This document shows positions 36,964 to 46,476 of a stretch of DNA of 64,000 bases, one piece after another (positions within the stretch are counted from its first letter, which is position 1; the number at the start of each line of letters is the position of its first letter). The DNA is taken from the NCBI RefSeq assembly GCF_001042695.1, contig NZ_AP012334.1:806001-870000 (forward strand), written 5' to 3'. The notes beneath the pieces are model-generated. The model had not been told where the DNA came from, ran no database searches, and worked only from the letters and a program-made list of their open reading frames with translations. The position numbers were made by a program, and so were the translations under genes. The DNA comes from Scardovia inopinata JCM 12537. GTDB taxonomy: Bacteria > Actinomycetota > Actinomycetes > Actinomycetales > Bifidobacteriaceae.

Positions 36964-39021
36964 ATGTCAGAAGCATCTTCTCTTATCCCTATAACTGTCA
37001 ACGGAGAACATAGGGAGGTGGAACCTACAGTCACCGGCGTTCAGCTTTTTGACAGTGATAAAAGCGTTATTGCCGTCCGGCTTAATGGTCAGCCCCGTGA
37101 TCTCTACACTCCTCTGAAGGCCGGCGATTTTGTTGAATCGATTGATATCAACAGCAAGGATGGACTGGCGATTATGCGCCATTCAGCTACCCATGTCATG
37201 GCCCAGGCTGTTCAGGAGATTTATCCCCAGGCTAAGCTGGGTATTGGTCCAGTCATTGAAGATGGATTTTATTACGATTTCGATGTAGACAAGCCCTTTA
37301 CCCCGGAAGATATGAAGGAAATTGAGAAGCGGATGCAACGCATTATCAAGTCCAGCCAAAGCTTCCGCCGTCGGATTGTGACTGAAGACCAGGCTCGTCA
37401 GGAAGAAGCTGACCAGCCGTACAAGCTGGAACTGATTGACAGTGCTGAAGAAGCAATTGACCAGGGCAAGGATACCGAAGTTTCCCAGGGACAGTTAACT
37501 ATGTACGATAACTGTGACCGGGAGGGAACTGTAGTCTGGACTGATCTTTGTCATGGACCTCATCTGCCTAATACCCGCTATATTAAAGCCTTTAAACTCC
37601 AGAGAACTGCCGGAGCTTACTGGAGGGGAAGCGAAAAAAATCCTATGCTCCAGCGTATTTATGGCACTGCCTGGGCATCCAAAGAGGATTTGAAAGCATA
37701 CCTTCAGCGCCTGGAAGAAGCGGCTAAAAGAGATCACCGCAAGCTTGGGGCCGAGATGGATCTTTTCTCTTTCCCCGATGAGATTGGTCCTGGTCTGGCA
37801 GTCTTCCATCCCAAGGGGGCTGCCGTTATTAACGCTATGAAAGAATACTCCCGGATTGAGCACAGGAAGAATCATTATTCTTTCGTGCAGACGCCTCATA
37901 TTACCAAGGGCGGCCTGTATGAGACTTCCGGCCATCTCCAGTGGTACAAGGATGGCATGTATCCTCCCATGCATTTGGATGAGGAGAAAGATGCCAATGG
38001 AAAAGTCATTCGCGAGGGATTTGACTACTACCTCAAGCCAATGAACTGCCCCATGCATAATCTTATCTTTAAGTCCCGGCAGCGTTCTTACCGGGAATTG
38101 CCTCTGAGGCTCTTTGAGTTTGGTACGGTCTATCGCTATGAAAAGTCCGGTGTTGTTCACGGTCTTACCCGGGTGAGGGGTCTGACCCAGGACGATTCCC
38201 ATATTTATTGCACTAGAGAGCAGATGAAAGGTGAGCTTACCAGCCTCCTGTCCTTTGTTCTTAAGCTCTTAAAAGACTTTGGATTGAACGATTTTTATCT
38301 CGAACTGTCCACCAAGGATGAACACAAGTATGTAGGTTCTGATGAAATCTGGGAAGAAGCAACCAGGACTTTGGCAGAAGTTGCCAGGGATTCTGGTCTG
38401 GACCTCGTTGATGATCCTGGCGGGGCCGCCTTCTACGGACCCAAGATTTCTGTTCAAGCCAGGGATGCTCTGGGCCGCACCTGGCAGCTGTCAACGATTC
38501 AGCTTGATTTCAATCTTCCCGAGCGCTTTGGATTGGAATATATTGCTGCTGACGGGACCCGCCAACGTCCGGTTATGATTCACCGGGCTCTCTTCGGTGC
38601 TATTGAGCGTTTCTTCGCTATTTTGCTGGAACATTACGCAGGTGCCTTCCCCGCCTGGCTGGCCCCCGTCCAGGTTCTGGGCGTACCTGTTTCTGAGGCA
38701 AACAGTGATTACCTGAAAGAGATTCTTGACCGGTTGGATGAATCCCTGGTCCGGTGCGAAATGGATGCTTCTGATGATCGTTTTGGCAAGAAGATCCGCA
38801 ATGCATCCAAGTCCAAAACGCCGTTCATCCTCATCGTTGGTGATGATGATCAGGCCAGGGGAGCTGTCAGCTTCCGTTTCCGCGATGGCAGCCAGCTCAA
38901 TGGAGTTGCTGTTGACAATGCATTAGCATGGATTAATCAGGCAATAACCTCACATCAGCAGATCAATTCGGCAGCTGATTTTTGCTCGGCCACTGACGCC
39001 AGTTTGTCTGAAGAAAACTAG
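36964..39021 (+). CDS. thrS: Threonyl-tRNA synthetase
   Basis: It charges tRNA-Thr. The 685-residue protein has the N-terminal TGS domain, the editing domain ([11 protein letters not shown] near residue 77, and HGPHLPNT region), the class II core (motif 2 [22 protein letters not shown] region near residue 385 and motif 3 [13 protein letters not shown] near residue 538) and the C-terminal anticodon domain. The zinc Cys is in NCPMH. ATG follows AAAGGACATGCG. No T-box motif is seen in the 156-bp gap after tRNA-Val, which is T-rich and otherwise featureless. Same order as in mycobacteria: thrS before pgsA/pimA. Confidence 0.97.
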   Translation: MSEASSLIPITVNGEHREVEPTVTGVQLFDSDKSVIAVRLNGQPRDLYTPLKAGDFVESIDINSKDGLAIMRHSATHVMAQAVQEIYPQAKLGIGPVIEDGFYYDFDVDKPFTPEDMKEIEKRMQRIIKSSQSFRRRIVTEDQARQEEADQPYKLELIDSAEEAIDQGKDTEVSQGQLTMYDNCDREGTVVWTDLCHGPHLPNTRYIKAFKLQRTAGAYWRGSEKNPMLQRIYGTAWASKEDLKAYLQRLEEAAKRDHRKLGAEMDLFSFPDEIGPGLAVFHPKGAAVINAMKEYSRIEHRKNHYSFVQTPHITKGGLYETSGHLQWYKDGMYPPMHLDEEKDANGKVIREGFDYYLKPMNCPMHNLIFKSRQRSYRELPLRLFEFGTVYRYEKSGVVHGLTRVRGLTQDDSHIYCTREQMKGELTSLLSFVLKLLKDFGLNDFYLELSTKDEHKYVGSDEIWEEATRTLAEVARDSGLDLVDDPGGAAFYGPKISVQARDALGRTWQLSTIQLDFNLPERFGLEYIAADGTRQRPVMIHRALFGAIERFFAILLEHYAGAFPAWLAPVQVLGVPVSEANSDYLKEILDRLDESLVRCEMDASDDRFGKKIRNASKSKTPFILIVGDDDQARGAVSFRFRDGSQLNGVAVDNALAWINQAITSHQQINSAADFCSATDASLSEEN

Positions 39022-39084
39022 TCTGAGCAGAATCTGCTCAGAGCTGACTGCAGCTGGAAAGATTAGGAAAGACCAGGTAAGGGA

Positions 39085-39741
39085 ATGTTTGAAAAACTCC
39101 GAGGTCCTTGGAAGAAAATGATTAAGCCTGTTGCTCAAGCTTTAGTTACTATGGGCTTTACTGCCAATATGGTAACTGTAGTCGGGGCAGTGGGGACAAC
39201 CATTTTTGCCATTCTCACAGGTTTAACCGGCTGGCTTTTTGCTGGTGCAGTCCTGATGACCATTATGGTCGTGTTTGATTCCCTGGATGGTTCCGTTGCC
39301 GCCTTGAGCGGCGGCGGAACCGCTTTCGGTGCTTTCCTTGATTCTTCTCTGGATCGGGTAGCTGACTGGGCTGTTCTCATGGGGGTTATAATTTACCTGG
39401 TCCGCCTGAAGAATTTCTGGACTTTCTGGCCTCAGCTGGGCTTTTGGTCGGCCCTCTTGGCCATGATGACTTCCTTTGTTACCTCCTATGTTCGGGCCCG
39501 GGCTCAGGCCATTGGCCTGGATGCCAAGAATGGGATTGCCACCAGATCTGACCGTCTGATAATTATCCTAGTCGGGCTGGCTCTGACTGGTTTGGGATTG
39601 CCGGTTGCCGTTCTCTCCTGCTTTATAGCAGCCCTGGCCCTGCTGGGTCTCATTACAGTTTGGCAGAGATTATCCACTGTTCACCGCCAGGCCCGGCAGG
39701 CTGGTCTGACCCGGCCTGAAGGACCAGGCTCAGCGGTATAG
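39085..39741 (+). CDS. CDP-alcohol phosphatidyltransferase (PgsA/phosphatidylinositol synthase type)
   Basis: A 218-residue integral membrane enzyme that swaps CMP of CDP-diacylglycerol for an alcohol phosphate. The CDP-alcohol motif runs DSLDGSVAALSGGGTAFG then AFLDSSLDR, giving the four Asp residues. The Arg usually found in the DGxxAR part is Ala here. The order thrS, this gene, an acyltransferase and a GT4 mannosyltransferase equals the mycobacterial pgsA1-patA-pimA cluster, where the product is phosphatidylinositol phosphate. By this context a phosphatidylinositol role is likely, but glycerol phosphate cannot be excluded. Confidence 0.85.
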   Translation: MFEKLRGPWKKMIKPVAQALVTMGFTANMVTVVGAVGTTIFAILTGLTGWLFAGAVLMTIMVVFDSLDGSVAALSGGGTAFGAFLDSSLDRVADWAVLMGVIIYLVRLKNFWTFWPQLGFWSALLAMMTSFVTSYVRARAQAIGLDAKNGIATRSDRLIIILVGLALTGLGLPVAVLSCFIAALALLGLITVWQRLSTVHRQARQAGLTRPEGPGSAV

Positions 39742-39753
39742 ACAGGAATACAG

Positions 39754-40695
39754 GTGCAGGATAAGTTTCTGGTTTTTATAGCCCGCCATTCCCGTTTTCT
39801 TCCTTTGTGTCTGGTCAGGGCGGTTTTTGCCCTCATAGCCTGGACGGTTTGGTTCCTGCATCTGCCGTCTATCCGTCAGTTGGAGAAGAATCTGAGCAGG
39901 GTTCAGCAATCTGCTCACAAACCGTCAGATTATAAAAGTCTGCGTCGCCTGTCTTTGGCAGGTATGCAGTCTTACTGTGCTTATTTTGCCGAAGCCATGA
40001 CCCTTCCGTCCCGGTCTGCCAGCCAGATTGATGCCAGTATGAGGATTGCGGGCCCTTATGCACATGAGCTCATGAGACAGAGGACAATGTCGGCTATTCC
40101 CGGTGCTCTGGGCCATATGGGCAACTGGGACTATGCAGCCCTCTGGTCGAAAAATCATGTGACCCCCGTGACCACCGTCGCAGAAAAGCTGAAAAACAAA
40201 GATCTTCTCTCTACCTTTATCGCTATCCGCCAGCAGCTGGGAATCACGCTTTTTACTACAGGAGATACTCATATCTTGCATAAGTTGGAAGAAATTATGC
40301 AAGAAAAGCATGTATTGGTTCCCCTTCTGGCGGATCGGGATTTAAGTCACCATGGCCTTTTTGTCTCTTTCTGCAACTCCACTATCAGGGTTGCCCAGGG
40401 GCCGGCAGCTTTGGCTTACGATCTTAACCTGCCCTTATACGTTATTGCTATCTACAGGGAACGTCTTAAAGGACACAGACGAAAGAAGGCAGGCAGTTCA
40501 TACGGATATGTACTCGATATCTGTGGTTGTATAGAGCCTCAATCCTGGAAGAAATTGGACAGAGAAGGGGCTCTTCAGTCCATAAGTCAGGAGTGGATTA
40601 GCTGCCTAGAATCAGCCATTCAGGCTCATCCTCAGGACTGGCACATGTTACAGCCTCTTTTCCTGGAAGATCTGGACCAATCACGCCTGCACTAA
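39754..40695 (+). CDS. Phosphatidylinositol mannoside acyltransferase-like (LpxL/PatA family)
   Basis: A 313-residue member of the LpxL/HtrB lysophospholipid acyltransferase superfamily. The catalytic H-x4-D motif is HMGNWDY near residue 125, and a hydrophobic segment near residues 18-36 fits membrane anchoring. In mycobacteria the same position is held by PatA, which acylates the mannose of phosphatidylinositol mannosides. The GTG at 39754 has an AGGA site. It follows pgsA by 12 bp. A terminator-like hairpin lies downstream, before pimA. Confidence 0.82.
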   Translation: MQDKFLVFIARHSRFLPLCLVRAVFALIAWTVWFLHLPSIRQLEKNLSRVQQSAHKPSDYKSLRRLSLAGMQSYCAYFAEAMTLPSRSASQIDASMRIAGPYAHELMRQRTMSAIPGALGHMGNWDYAALWSKNHVTPVTTVAEKLKNKDLLSTFIAIRQQLGITLFTTGDTHILHKLEEIMQEKHVLVPLLADRDLSHHGLFVSFCNSTIRVAQGPAALAYDLNLPLYVIAIYRERLKGHRRKKAGSSYGYVLDICGCIEPQSWKKLDREGALQSISQEWISCLESAIQAHPQDWHMLQPLFLEDLDQSRLH

Positions 40696-40735
40696 GTATT
40701 GCACTAATTAAGTACACTAATTACTAATTATCTGT

Positions 40736-40770
40736 AAGGCGCCGGGAATGATTCTGCCCGGTTTTGCCTT
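40736..40770 (+). terminator. Terminator between acyltransferase and pimA-like gene
   Basis: CCGGG/CCCGG stem followed by TTTTG, nested in an outer AAGGC/GCCTT pair. Upstream lies an AT-rich run with several ACTAATTA words (40700-40730). Confidence 0.5.
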
Positions 40771-40846
40771 GTTTCCTGCCTTATTTTAGTCCGGGTCCTG
40801 CAGGCCTGTTTTAATAAGAGCAAAGGAAGCGTTAAAAGGACTAGGC

Positions 40847-42061
40847 GTGACTGTTACCACTAATAGCTTGTCTCATGAAGAGCTGTCTCTTGTAGAAGAA
40901 ATCCCTGACAGCCAGCCGCTGACCATAGGGATTATCTGCCCCTATTCGTTTGAAACCCCAGGAGGAGTTCAGGCTCATATTAAGGATTTTGCTCAGGAGC
41001 TGATTACGCGCGGGCATTCAGTCTCTGTTTTGGCACCCGGCCGCCGAACTAAGGATATGCCTTTGTGGGTCCAAACAACCAACACATCGTTTGCCGTACC
41101 CTACAACGGGTCGGTGGCTCACATTTCGTACTTTGGTTTTGTGGGGAATATGGTTCGGCGGTGGGTCCGGCAGGGGCAGTTCGATATTCTTCATGTTCAT
41201 GAGCCAGAGATTCCCAGTCTCTCTCATAAAATCTTTACGGCAGGTTTCCACCATCCTCCCGTTGTGGCAACTTTTCATACCTCTTTTGAGGAATATCCCC
41301 TGACCCTGAAAGTTTTCGAAAAGTATCTTAACCGTTATTTGATAAGCATCAGTCAGGCTATTTTTGTCTCTGACAGCGCTCAAGATATAGCCCGCCATTA
41401 TCTGAATTCATCCATTAGGCAAAGTGTGATTCCCAATGGGATCCACACTTCATTTTTTCGGCAGGCCCGACCCAAGGAAGACTGGCAAGGTACGTCGGTG
41501 GCCCCTACTATTGGTTTCCTGGGGCGCATAGGGGAGGAAAGAAAAGGATTTCCCGTTTTCTGCTGTGCAATCCCGAGCATTCTGGCTGCTTTTCCCCAAG
41601 CTCGTTTTCTCTGTGCCGGGGATGGGGAAGGGGAGGGAAAGAAGATTATCCACTCTCTGGCTGACAGCACAGATCAGGACCTGGAAGATCGGGTAACTTT
41701 TTTGGGGAGGATTAGCGATGAAGATAAGGCTCGCTTTTATAAGAGTCTGTCAGTGTATGTGGCTCCTCAGACAGGAGGAGAAAGTTTTGGCATAGTGCTG
41801 GCTGAGGCCATGGCAGCTGGCTGTCCTGTCGTTGCCTCGGATTTGCAGGCTTTCGTTGATGTTTCTCAGCATGGTGCCTGCGCTGATCTCTTTGCCGCGG
41901 GTCAGGCAGAGAGCCTTTCCGATGCTGTCTGTTCCCTTTTGTCTCAGCCGAATAAAGCCCTTAAATTAAGCAAAGCAGGACTGACCCGGGCTCAGGATTT
42001 TGACTGGAAGACTGTCACCGATGATATCCTGCAGATTTACCGCCGCATTCTTGATGTCTGA
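40847..42061 (+). CDS. pimA: GT4 glycosyltransferase, PimA-like (phosphatidylinositol mannosyltransferase)
   Basis: PimA adds the first mannose from GDP-mannose to phosphatidylinositol at the inner face of the membrane. The 404-residue protein has the GT-B N-terminal motif [17 protein letters not shown], an acidic/basic sugar-donor region [13 protein letters not shown] and the C-terminal E-x7-E motif in [18 protein letters not shown]. About 28 residues precede the usual start. The GTG has AAAAGGA upstream. The call rests on cluster order and motifs; the acceptor is not proven. Confidence 0.8.
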   Translation: MTVTTNSLSHEELSLVEEIPDSQPLTIGIICPYSFETPGGVQAHIKDFAQELITRGHSVSVLAPGRRTKDMPLWVQTTNTSFAVPYNGSVAHISYFGFVGNMVRRWVRQGQFDILHVHEPEIPSLSHKIFTAGFHHPPVVATFHTSFEEYPLTLKVFEKYLNRYLISISQAIFVSDSAQDIARHYLNSSIRQSVIPNGIHTSFFRQARPKEDWQGTSVAPTIGFLGRIGEERKGFPVFCCAIPSILAAFPQARFLCAGDGEGEGKKIIHSLADSTDQDLEDRVTFLGRISDEDKARFYKSLSVYVAPQTGGESFGIVLAEAMAAGCPVVASDLQAFVDVSQHGACADLFAAGQAESLSDAVCSLLSQPNKALKLSKAGLTRAQDFDWKTVTDDILQIYRRILDV

Positions 42062-42120
42062 GCGGAAACATAGAATTACTACGTTTAGTTATTGAATGGC
42101 ACGATACCGTCAGGAGAAAC

Positions 42121-42879
42121 ATGTCAGGACATTCCAAGTGGGCAACGACCAAAAATAAGAAGGCTGCCATCGACGCCAAGCGCGGCAAATTGTTCGCTAA
42201 ACTTATTAAGAATATCGAGATTGCTGCAAGGACTGGCGGCGCAGACCCCAATGGGAACCCCACGCTCTACGATGCCATCGTTAAGGCTAAAAAGAGCTCT
42301 GTTCCTGCCGATAACATTACTCGAGCCGTTAAGCGCGGTTCCGGAGAAGAAGCAGGCGGTGCCAATTACGAAGAAATTGTTTACGAGGGCTATGCGCCGG
42401 GGGGTGTTGGCCTGATCGTTCAGTGCCTGACTGATAACCGTAACCGGGCAGCCGCAGATGTGCGCTCCACCTTGTCAAAGAATGGGGGTTCTCTGGCTGA
42501 AAATGGTTCTGTCAGCTTTAATTTTGAGCGTAAAGGGCAGATCATCGTTCCTGCTGATTCTGCTGACTATGACAGCCTTTTTGAAAAAGCTGCCGAAGCT
42601 GGAGCAGAAGATGTGGAAGAAAATGGAGACTCCTATATTATTACTACTGCTCCTTCCGACCTGGTAACTGTTCGTAAAGCTTTGCAGGATGAAGGGGTCG
42701 ACTATGATTCAGCAGAAACTTCTCTGGTTCCTCTGAATGAAATTGAACTGGATCTGGAAGCTGCTCGCAAGGTTAACCGTCTGATTGATGCCTTGGATGA
42801 TTTGGATGATGTTCAAAACATTTATGCTAACTGGACTGCGTCCGATCAGGTCCTTCAACAACTTGAGGATGACGAGTGA
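42121..42879 (+). CDS. YebC/PmpR family protein
   Basis: A 252-residue YebC family protein beginning [20 protein letters not shown], the family signature. Members act as transcription regulators, and recent work also links them to translation through polyproline stretches. It lies directly before ruvC (3-bp gap), the usual order in Actinobacteria. Confidence 0.95.
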   Translation: MSGHSKWATTKNKKAAIDAKRGKLFAKLIKNIEIAARTGGADPNGNPTLYDAIVKAKKSSVPADNITRAVKRGSGEEAGGANYEEIVYEGYAPGGVGLIVQCLTDNRNRAAADVRSTLSKNGGSLAENGSVSFNFERKGQIIVPADSADYDSLFEKAAEAGAEDVEENGDSYIITTAPSDLVTVRKALQDEGVDYDSAETSLVPLNEIELDLEAARKVNRLIDALDDLDDVQNIYANWTASDQVLQQLEDDE

Positions 42880-42882
42880 GTC

Positions 42883-43461
42883 ATGATAATTTGTGGAGTT
42901 GATCCCGGACTGACAAGGTGCGGGATTGGCTTTATCGAAGCCGGGGCATCGCACCGGCTTTCTTTTATTCATGTGGATCTGGTCCGCAGCTCTCCCCACG
43001 ATCCCCAGGATGCCCGTCTCTTGGCCATTTTTAACGGGCTTAGTCGGCAACTGGATACCTATTTACCTGATGTTGTATCCATTGAACGTGTGTTTGCTCA
43101 GGAAAATAGAAATACTGTTTTGGGCACAGCCCAGGCGGCTGGTCTGGCTATGGTCGCGGCTGCCCAGAGGGGAATTCCGGTGGCCCTGCATACCCCTACT
43201 GAGGCTAAGTTGGCTGTAACCGGCAATGGAAAAGCAAATAAGGCCCAGGTCCAAACAATGGTAGCCAAGATTTTGTCTCTGAATGCCCTTCCTTCTCCTC
43301 CTGATGCTGCAGACTCTCTGGCTTTGGCAATTTGTCATGCGCTGAGGCCGGAAGGGGCCATTCAGGGAGGAGAAAGAGAAGAACACTTGACACAGGCTCA
43401 AAAACAATGGGCTGACGCTGCTCGCAAAGCCCAGTCCAGCCGTGTCCATCGAGATATGTAG
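42883..43461 (+). CDS. ruvC: Holliday junction endonuclease RuvC
   Basis: RuvC cuts Holliday junctions after RuvAB branch migration. The 192-residue protein shows the RNase H-like active site: Asp in [11 protein letters not shown], Glu in VSIERVF, and a C-terminal Asp pair in [14 protein letters not shown]. It is the last gene before the LexA box that precedes ruvA. Confidence 0.96.
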   Translation: MIICGVDPGLTRCGIGFIEAGASHRLSFIHVDLVRSSPHDPQDARLLAIFNGLSRQLDTYLPDVVSIERVFAQENRNTVLGTAQAAGLAMVAAAQRGIPVALHTPTEAKLAVTGNGKANKAQVQTMVAKILSLNALPSPPDAADSLALAICHALRPEGAIQGGEREEHLTQAQKQWADAARKAQSSRVHRDM

Positions 43462-43466
43462 AATAT

Positions 43467-43480
43467 CGAACATGCGTTCG
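43467..43480. promoter_or_regulatory. LexA (SOS) box upstream of ruvA
   Basis: CGAAC ATGC GTTCG is a perfect palindrome and a perfect match to the Gram-positive/actinobacterial SOS box CGAAC-N4-GTTCG. It lies 24 bp before the ruvA start, between ruvC and ruvA, so ruvAB should be induced by DNA damage apart from ruvC. Confidence 0.88.
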
Positions 43481-43503
43481 AATAAATTATTGGGGAGGGC
43501 AGC

Positions 43504-44133
43504 ATGATTGCCAGTCTGGAAGGTGATATCCTTTCCATAGAGCCCGATGGGATTGTCATTGATGTCAATGGCGTCGGTTTCAGCGTTCGCATGTCTGCCA
43601 GAGATACGGCTCAGTTGCATGCTGGGAGCCATGAAAGGATTATCACCCTGATGACTGTTTCTCGGGATGCACTTTCCCTGTATGGTTTTCTTAATCCCTC
43701 CTCCAAAAAACTTTTTATCCAGCTGCAGAAGGTGAGCGGAATAGGTCCCAGAGTGGCCATGGCCATTCTGTCTACTCTGTCTGCAGAGGAGCTGGCCACA
43801 GCAATCAGAGATAATGATGTGACTGCTCTCACCAGGGCTCCTGGCTTAGGCAGGAAGGGAGCACAGAAAATCATCCTGGAGTTGCACGGGACTATTGATT
43901 TTACCAACCTGGATCCTGATCAGGAGCAGGCTGCCGGTCACGATACAGAAAAACAGGATCACAATATGCGCCAGGTTATTCTTGGTTTAGTGTCTTTGGG
44001 CTGGCAGCAGAGGGACGCCTTTGGAGCGACAAAGGAGGCTATGAAGCAACTTAGTTTAGGAGAACCTTTGGATGCCCAGGATGTTCCCCGAGTATTACGG
44101 ACCGCTTTGAGTGACTTGGACAGGGGACGGTAA
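43504..44133 (+). CDS. ruvA: Holliday junction helicase subunit RuvA
   Basis: RuvA binds the junction and holds RuvB. The 209-residue protein has the N-terminal OB fold, two HhH motifs ([14 protein letters not shown] and [16 protein letters not shown]) and a C-terminal domain that contacts RuvB. The acidic linker near residue 140 is normal. Its stop lies just before ruvB. Confidence 0.96.
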   Translation: MIASLEGDILSIEPDGIVIDVNGVGFSVRMSARDTAQLHAGSHERIITLMTVSRDALSLYGFLNPSSKKLFIQLQKVSGIGPRVAMAILSTLSAEELATAIRDNDVTALTRAPGLGRKGAQKIILELHGTIDFTNLDPDQEQAAGHDTEKQDHNMRQVILGLVSLGWQQRDAFGATKEAMKQLSLGEPLDAQDVPRVLRTALSDLDRGR

Positions 44134-44134
44134 T

Positions 44135-45238
44135 ATGACAGAGCCATCATCATTTTCAGCATCGGACTATAAGGAACAGGGCTTAGATCCTATTCTCAAC
44201 AAGGATGCTCATGAAGAGTCCCTCCGCATTATTTCCGCAGATCCAGATGCCGATGATTCCATCAGTGATGAGGAACTACGGCCCTCGACTCTGGAGACTT
44301 TTATTGGCCAGCCGCAGCTGAAGGCACAATTGGGCCTCTTTTTGAATGCGGCTCGTAAGCGTCAGGTGCCTCCTGATCATATTCTCCTGGCCGGTCCTCC
44401 CGGACTGGGGAAGACTACCCTAGCCATGATCGTGGCTCACGAGCTTGATGTTCCCATCAGGGTGACTTCAGGGCCGGCAATTCAGCATGCTGGTGATCTC
44501 GCATCTATACTTAGCTCCCTCGATGAAGGAGAAGTTCTCTTCATAGACGAAATTCACCGTTTGCCACGGGCAGCAGAAGAGCTTCTCTACATAGCCATGG
44601 AAGATTTTCGGGTTGATGTTATGGTTGGCAAGGGGCCGGGCGCTTCGTCCATACCCTTGACTCTTCCCCGTTTTACCGTCGTGGGGGCAACGACCAGGGA
44701 AGGCATGCTTCCCTCGCCGCTCAGAGCCCGTTTTGGCTTCACTGCCCACCTGGATTATTATCCTACATCCGAACTGGAACGCTTGATCAAGCGATCTTCC
44801 TCTGTCCTTGATTTAACTGTCGATGATCAGGCTGCTCATGAACTTGCTGTACGTTCGCGGGGAACACCACGAGTAGCTAATCGTTTGCTGAGGCGGGTGC
44901 GGGACTGGGGTATTGTTCACGATCTTCCTACCATAGATGCTGATTCCGTAATTGATGCTCTGGAACTTTACCAGATCGATAAGGAGGGACTGGATCGGCT
45001 CGATATTGCAGTTCTGACTGCCTTATGCAAACAGTTTCATGGAGGTCCCGTTGGCCTTAATAATCTGGCAGCGATGGTGGGGGAGGAGGCTGAAACCGTA
45101 GAGACAGTCTGTGAACCTTATTTGGTCAGGGAAGGATTCCTGATTCGTACTCCCAGGGGGAGGGCAGCTACAGAACGGGCCTGGCGGCACCTGGGCCTCA
45201 GTCCGGAGAAAGAAGATGATGTCACCAGGCTGTTTTAG
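44135..45238 (+). CDS. ruvB: Holliday junction helicase motor subunit RuvB
   Basis: The AAA+ motor of branch migration. Walker [12 protein letters not shown] near residue 85, Walker [10 protein letters not shown] near residue 137, sensor 1 GATTREGML and the Arg finger region [10 protein letters not shown] follow the RuvB pattern, with a C-terminal winged helix. I chose ATG 44135 (367 residues), 1 bp after ruvA; the frame opens from a TTG at 44111 inside ruvA. Confidence 0.97.
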   Translation: MTEPSSFSASDYKEQGLDPILNKDAHEESLRIISADPDADDSISDEELRPSTLETFIGQPQLKAQLGLFLNAARKRQVPPDHILLAGPPGLGKTTLAMIVAHELDVPIRVTSGPAIQHAGDLASILSSLDEGEVLFIDEIHRLPRAAEELLYIAMEDFRVDVMVGKGPGASSIPLTLPRFTVVGATTREGMLPSPLRARFGFTAHLDYYPTSELERLIKRSSSVLDLTVDDQAAHELAVRSRGTPRVANRLLRRVRDWGIVHDLPTIDADSVIDALELYQIDKEGLDRLDIAVLTALCKQFHGGPVGLNNLAAMVGEEAETVETVCEPYLVREGFLIRTPRGRAATERAWRHLGLSPEKEDDVTRLF

Positions 45239-45338
45239 ACTTTCTGTGTTAAGAAAAGGCCGCTTGGCGGTCACCATCGGCTGATGGCGAGAAGGGTTGA
45301 ACCCATCCTTCGCCTGAAGCATCACCTTAGGAGTTTCC

Positions 45339-45857
45339 ATGAATGGCAGCCAGTCTTCCATGATTTTTCTTCTTGTTTTTCTTGTCCTCATGATTATTCT
45401 TATGTGGTGGACTTCCCGCAAACAGATGAATCAGCAGAAAAAGGTCAAGGATTTCCGCGAGTCACTCAAGCCCGGAGACGAAGTCGCAACCGTCAGCGGC
45501 CTGTTGGGCACAGTTCATTCGGTTGATCTTCCTCATGATGAAATTGTTATAGATTCTGAGGGGTCACTGTCCAAGTGGCGTATTCAGGCTATCACTCAGC
45601 CTCCTATACGCCCAGCCTATGTTTCTGATGATGAAGTTGATGAGGATGGCAACCCACTGCCAGCCGAATCTGATACGGCTGCAGAAGATATCAATGATGA
45701 TGCAGCCAACACAACGTATACGGCTGATTCTGCGGAAGGATCGATAGAAAACGAATCTGAAGGTGGTCCTTCAAAGAATGCTCCTGAGCCAGACCAGGCT
45801 GCCGTCAACCCTCTTTCTGCTGAGGATCAGACCGGCTTCGAGAATTCAGCTCAGTAA
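45339..45857 (+). CDS. yajC: Preprotein translocase subunit YajC
   Basis: A 172-residue protein with one N-terminal membrane helix (residues ~6-25) and the YajC domain (VKDFRESLKPGDEVATVSG). The last ~90 residues are very acidic and disordered (Asp/Glu/Ala). YajC normally works with SecDF, and in most Actinobacteria secD-secF follow; here apt follows directly. The 100-bp gap upstream has a CCGCTTGGCGG palindrome. Confidence 0.92.
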   Translation: MNGSQSSMIFLLVFLVLMIILMWWTSRKQMNQQKKVKDFRESLKPGDEVATVSGLLGTVHSVDLPHDEIVIDSEGSLSKWRIQAITQPPIRPAYVSDDEVDEDGNPLPAESDTAAEDINDDAANTTYTADSAEGSIENESEGGPSKNAPEPDQAAVNPLSAEDQTGFENSAQ

Positions 45858-45887
45858 GGCTAGTAAGGCTCAGTAAGAAAGAAGATC

Positions 45888-46469
45888 ATGCCCTCAAACG
45901 ATATCAGCTTTAACCATCTGAACGGCATCTCATCGGATGATGCTGATTACCTGATCTCCCTGATCAGGACTATTCCAGGCTTCCCCAGTGAGGGGATTCT
46001 CTTCCGTGATTTTATGCCTGTTTTTGCAGATCCACGGGGAACTAAAATTCTTTTGGATGCTATGGTAGAAGCTCTTCCTGTCTCAGTTGATGATTTTGAC
46101 TATATCGCTGGGCTGGAGGCCCGTGGTTTTCTCATTGGAACTGTTCTTGCCCAGCATTTGGGGAAGGGGTTCATTGCTGTGCGCAAGGCAGGTAAGTTAC
46201 CGCCCCCGGTGATCAGCCAATCCTATACTCTCGAGTATGGTAAGGCAACCATGGAGATTGAACAGAGTCTGACAAATCCAGGCTCCCGGATTCTTATTGT
46301 TGACGATCTGGTGGCCACTGGAGGAACAGCATGGGCAGCCATGAAATTATTCGAATCCGTAGGTTGTCCGGTAGCAGGCTTCAGTTTTGTCATGAAGCTG
46401 GACGGTCTGGATGGGTACGATCGTATTTCTCACTATCCTATTTCAACCCTTATGACCATGCCAGCCTAA
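45888..46469 (+). CDS. apt: Adenine phosphoribosyltransferase
   Basis: It salvages adenine to AMP with PRPP. The PRPP motif is ILIVDDLVATGGTAWAA near residue 140, and AGLEARGFLIGTVLA and VRKAGKLPPP are typical APRT motifs. The 193-residue chain has ~20 extra residues at the N-terminus. It lies 30 bp after yajC. Confidence 0.95.
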   Translation: MPSNDISFNHLNGISSDDADYLISLIRTIPGFPSEGILFRDFMPVFADPRGTKILLDAMVEALPVSVDDFDYIAGLEARGFLIGTVLAQHLGKGFIAVRKAGKLPPPVISQSYTLEYGKATMEIEQSLTNPGSRILIVDDLVATGGTAWAAMKLFESVGCPVAGFSFVMKLDGLDGYDRISHYPISTLMTMPA

Positions 46470-46476
46470 TTTTTCT

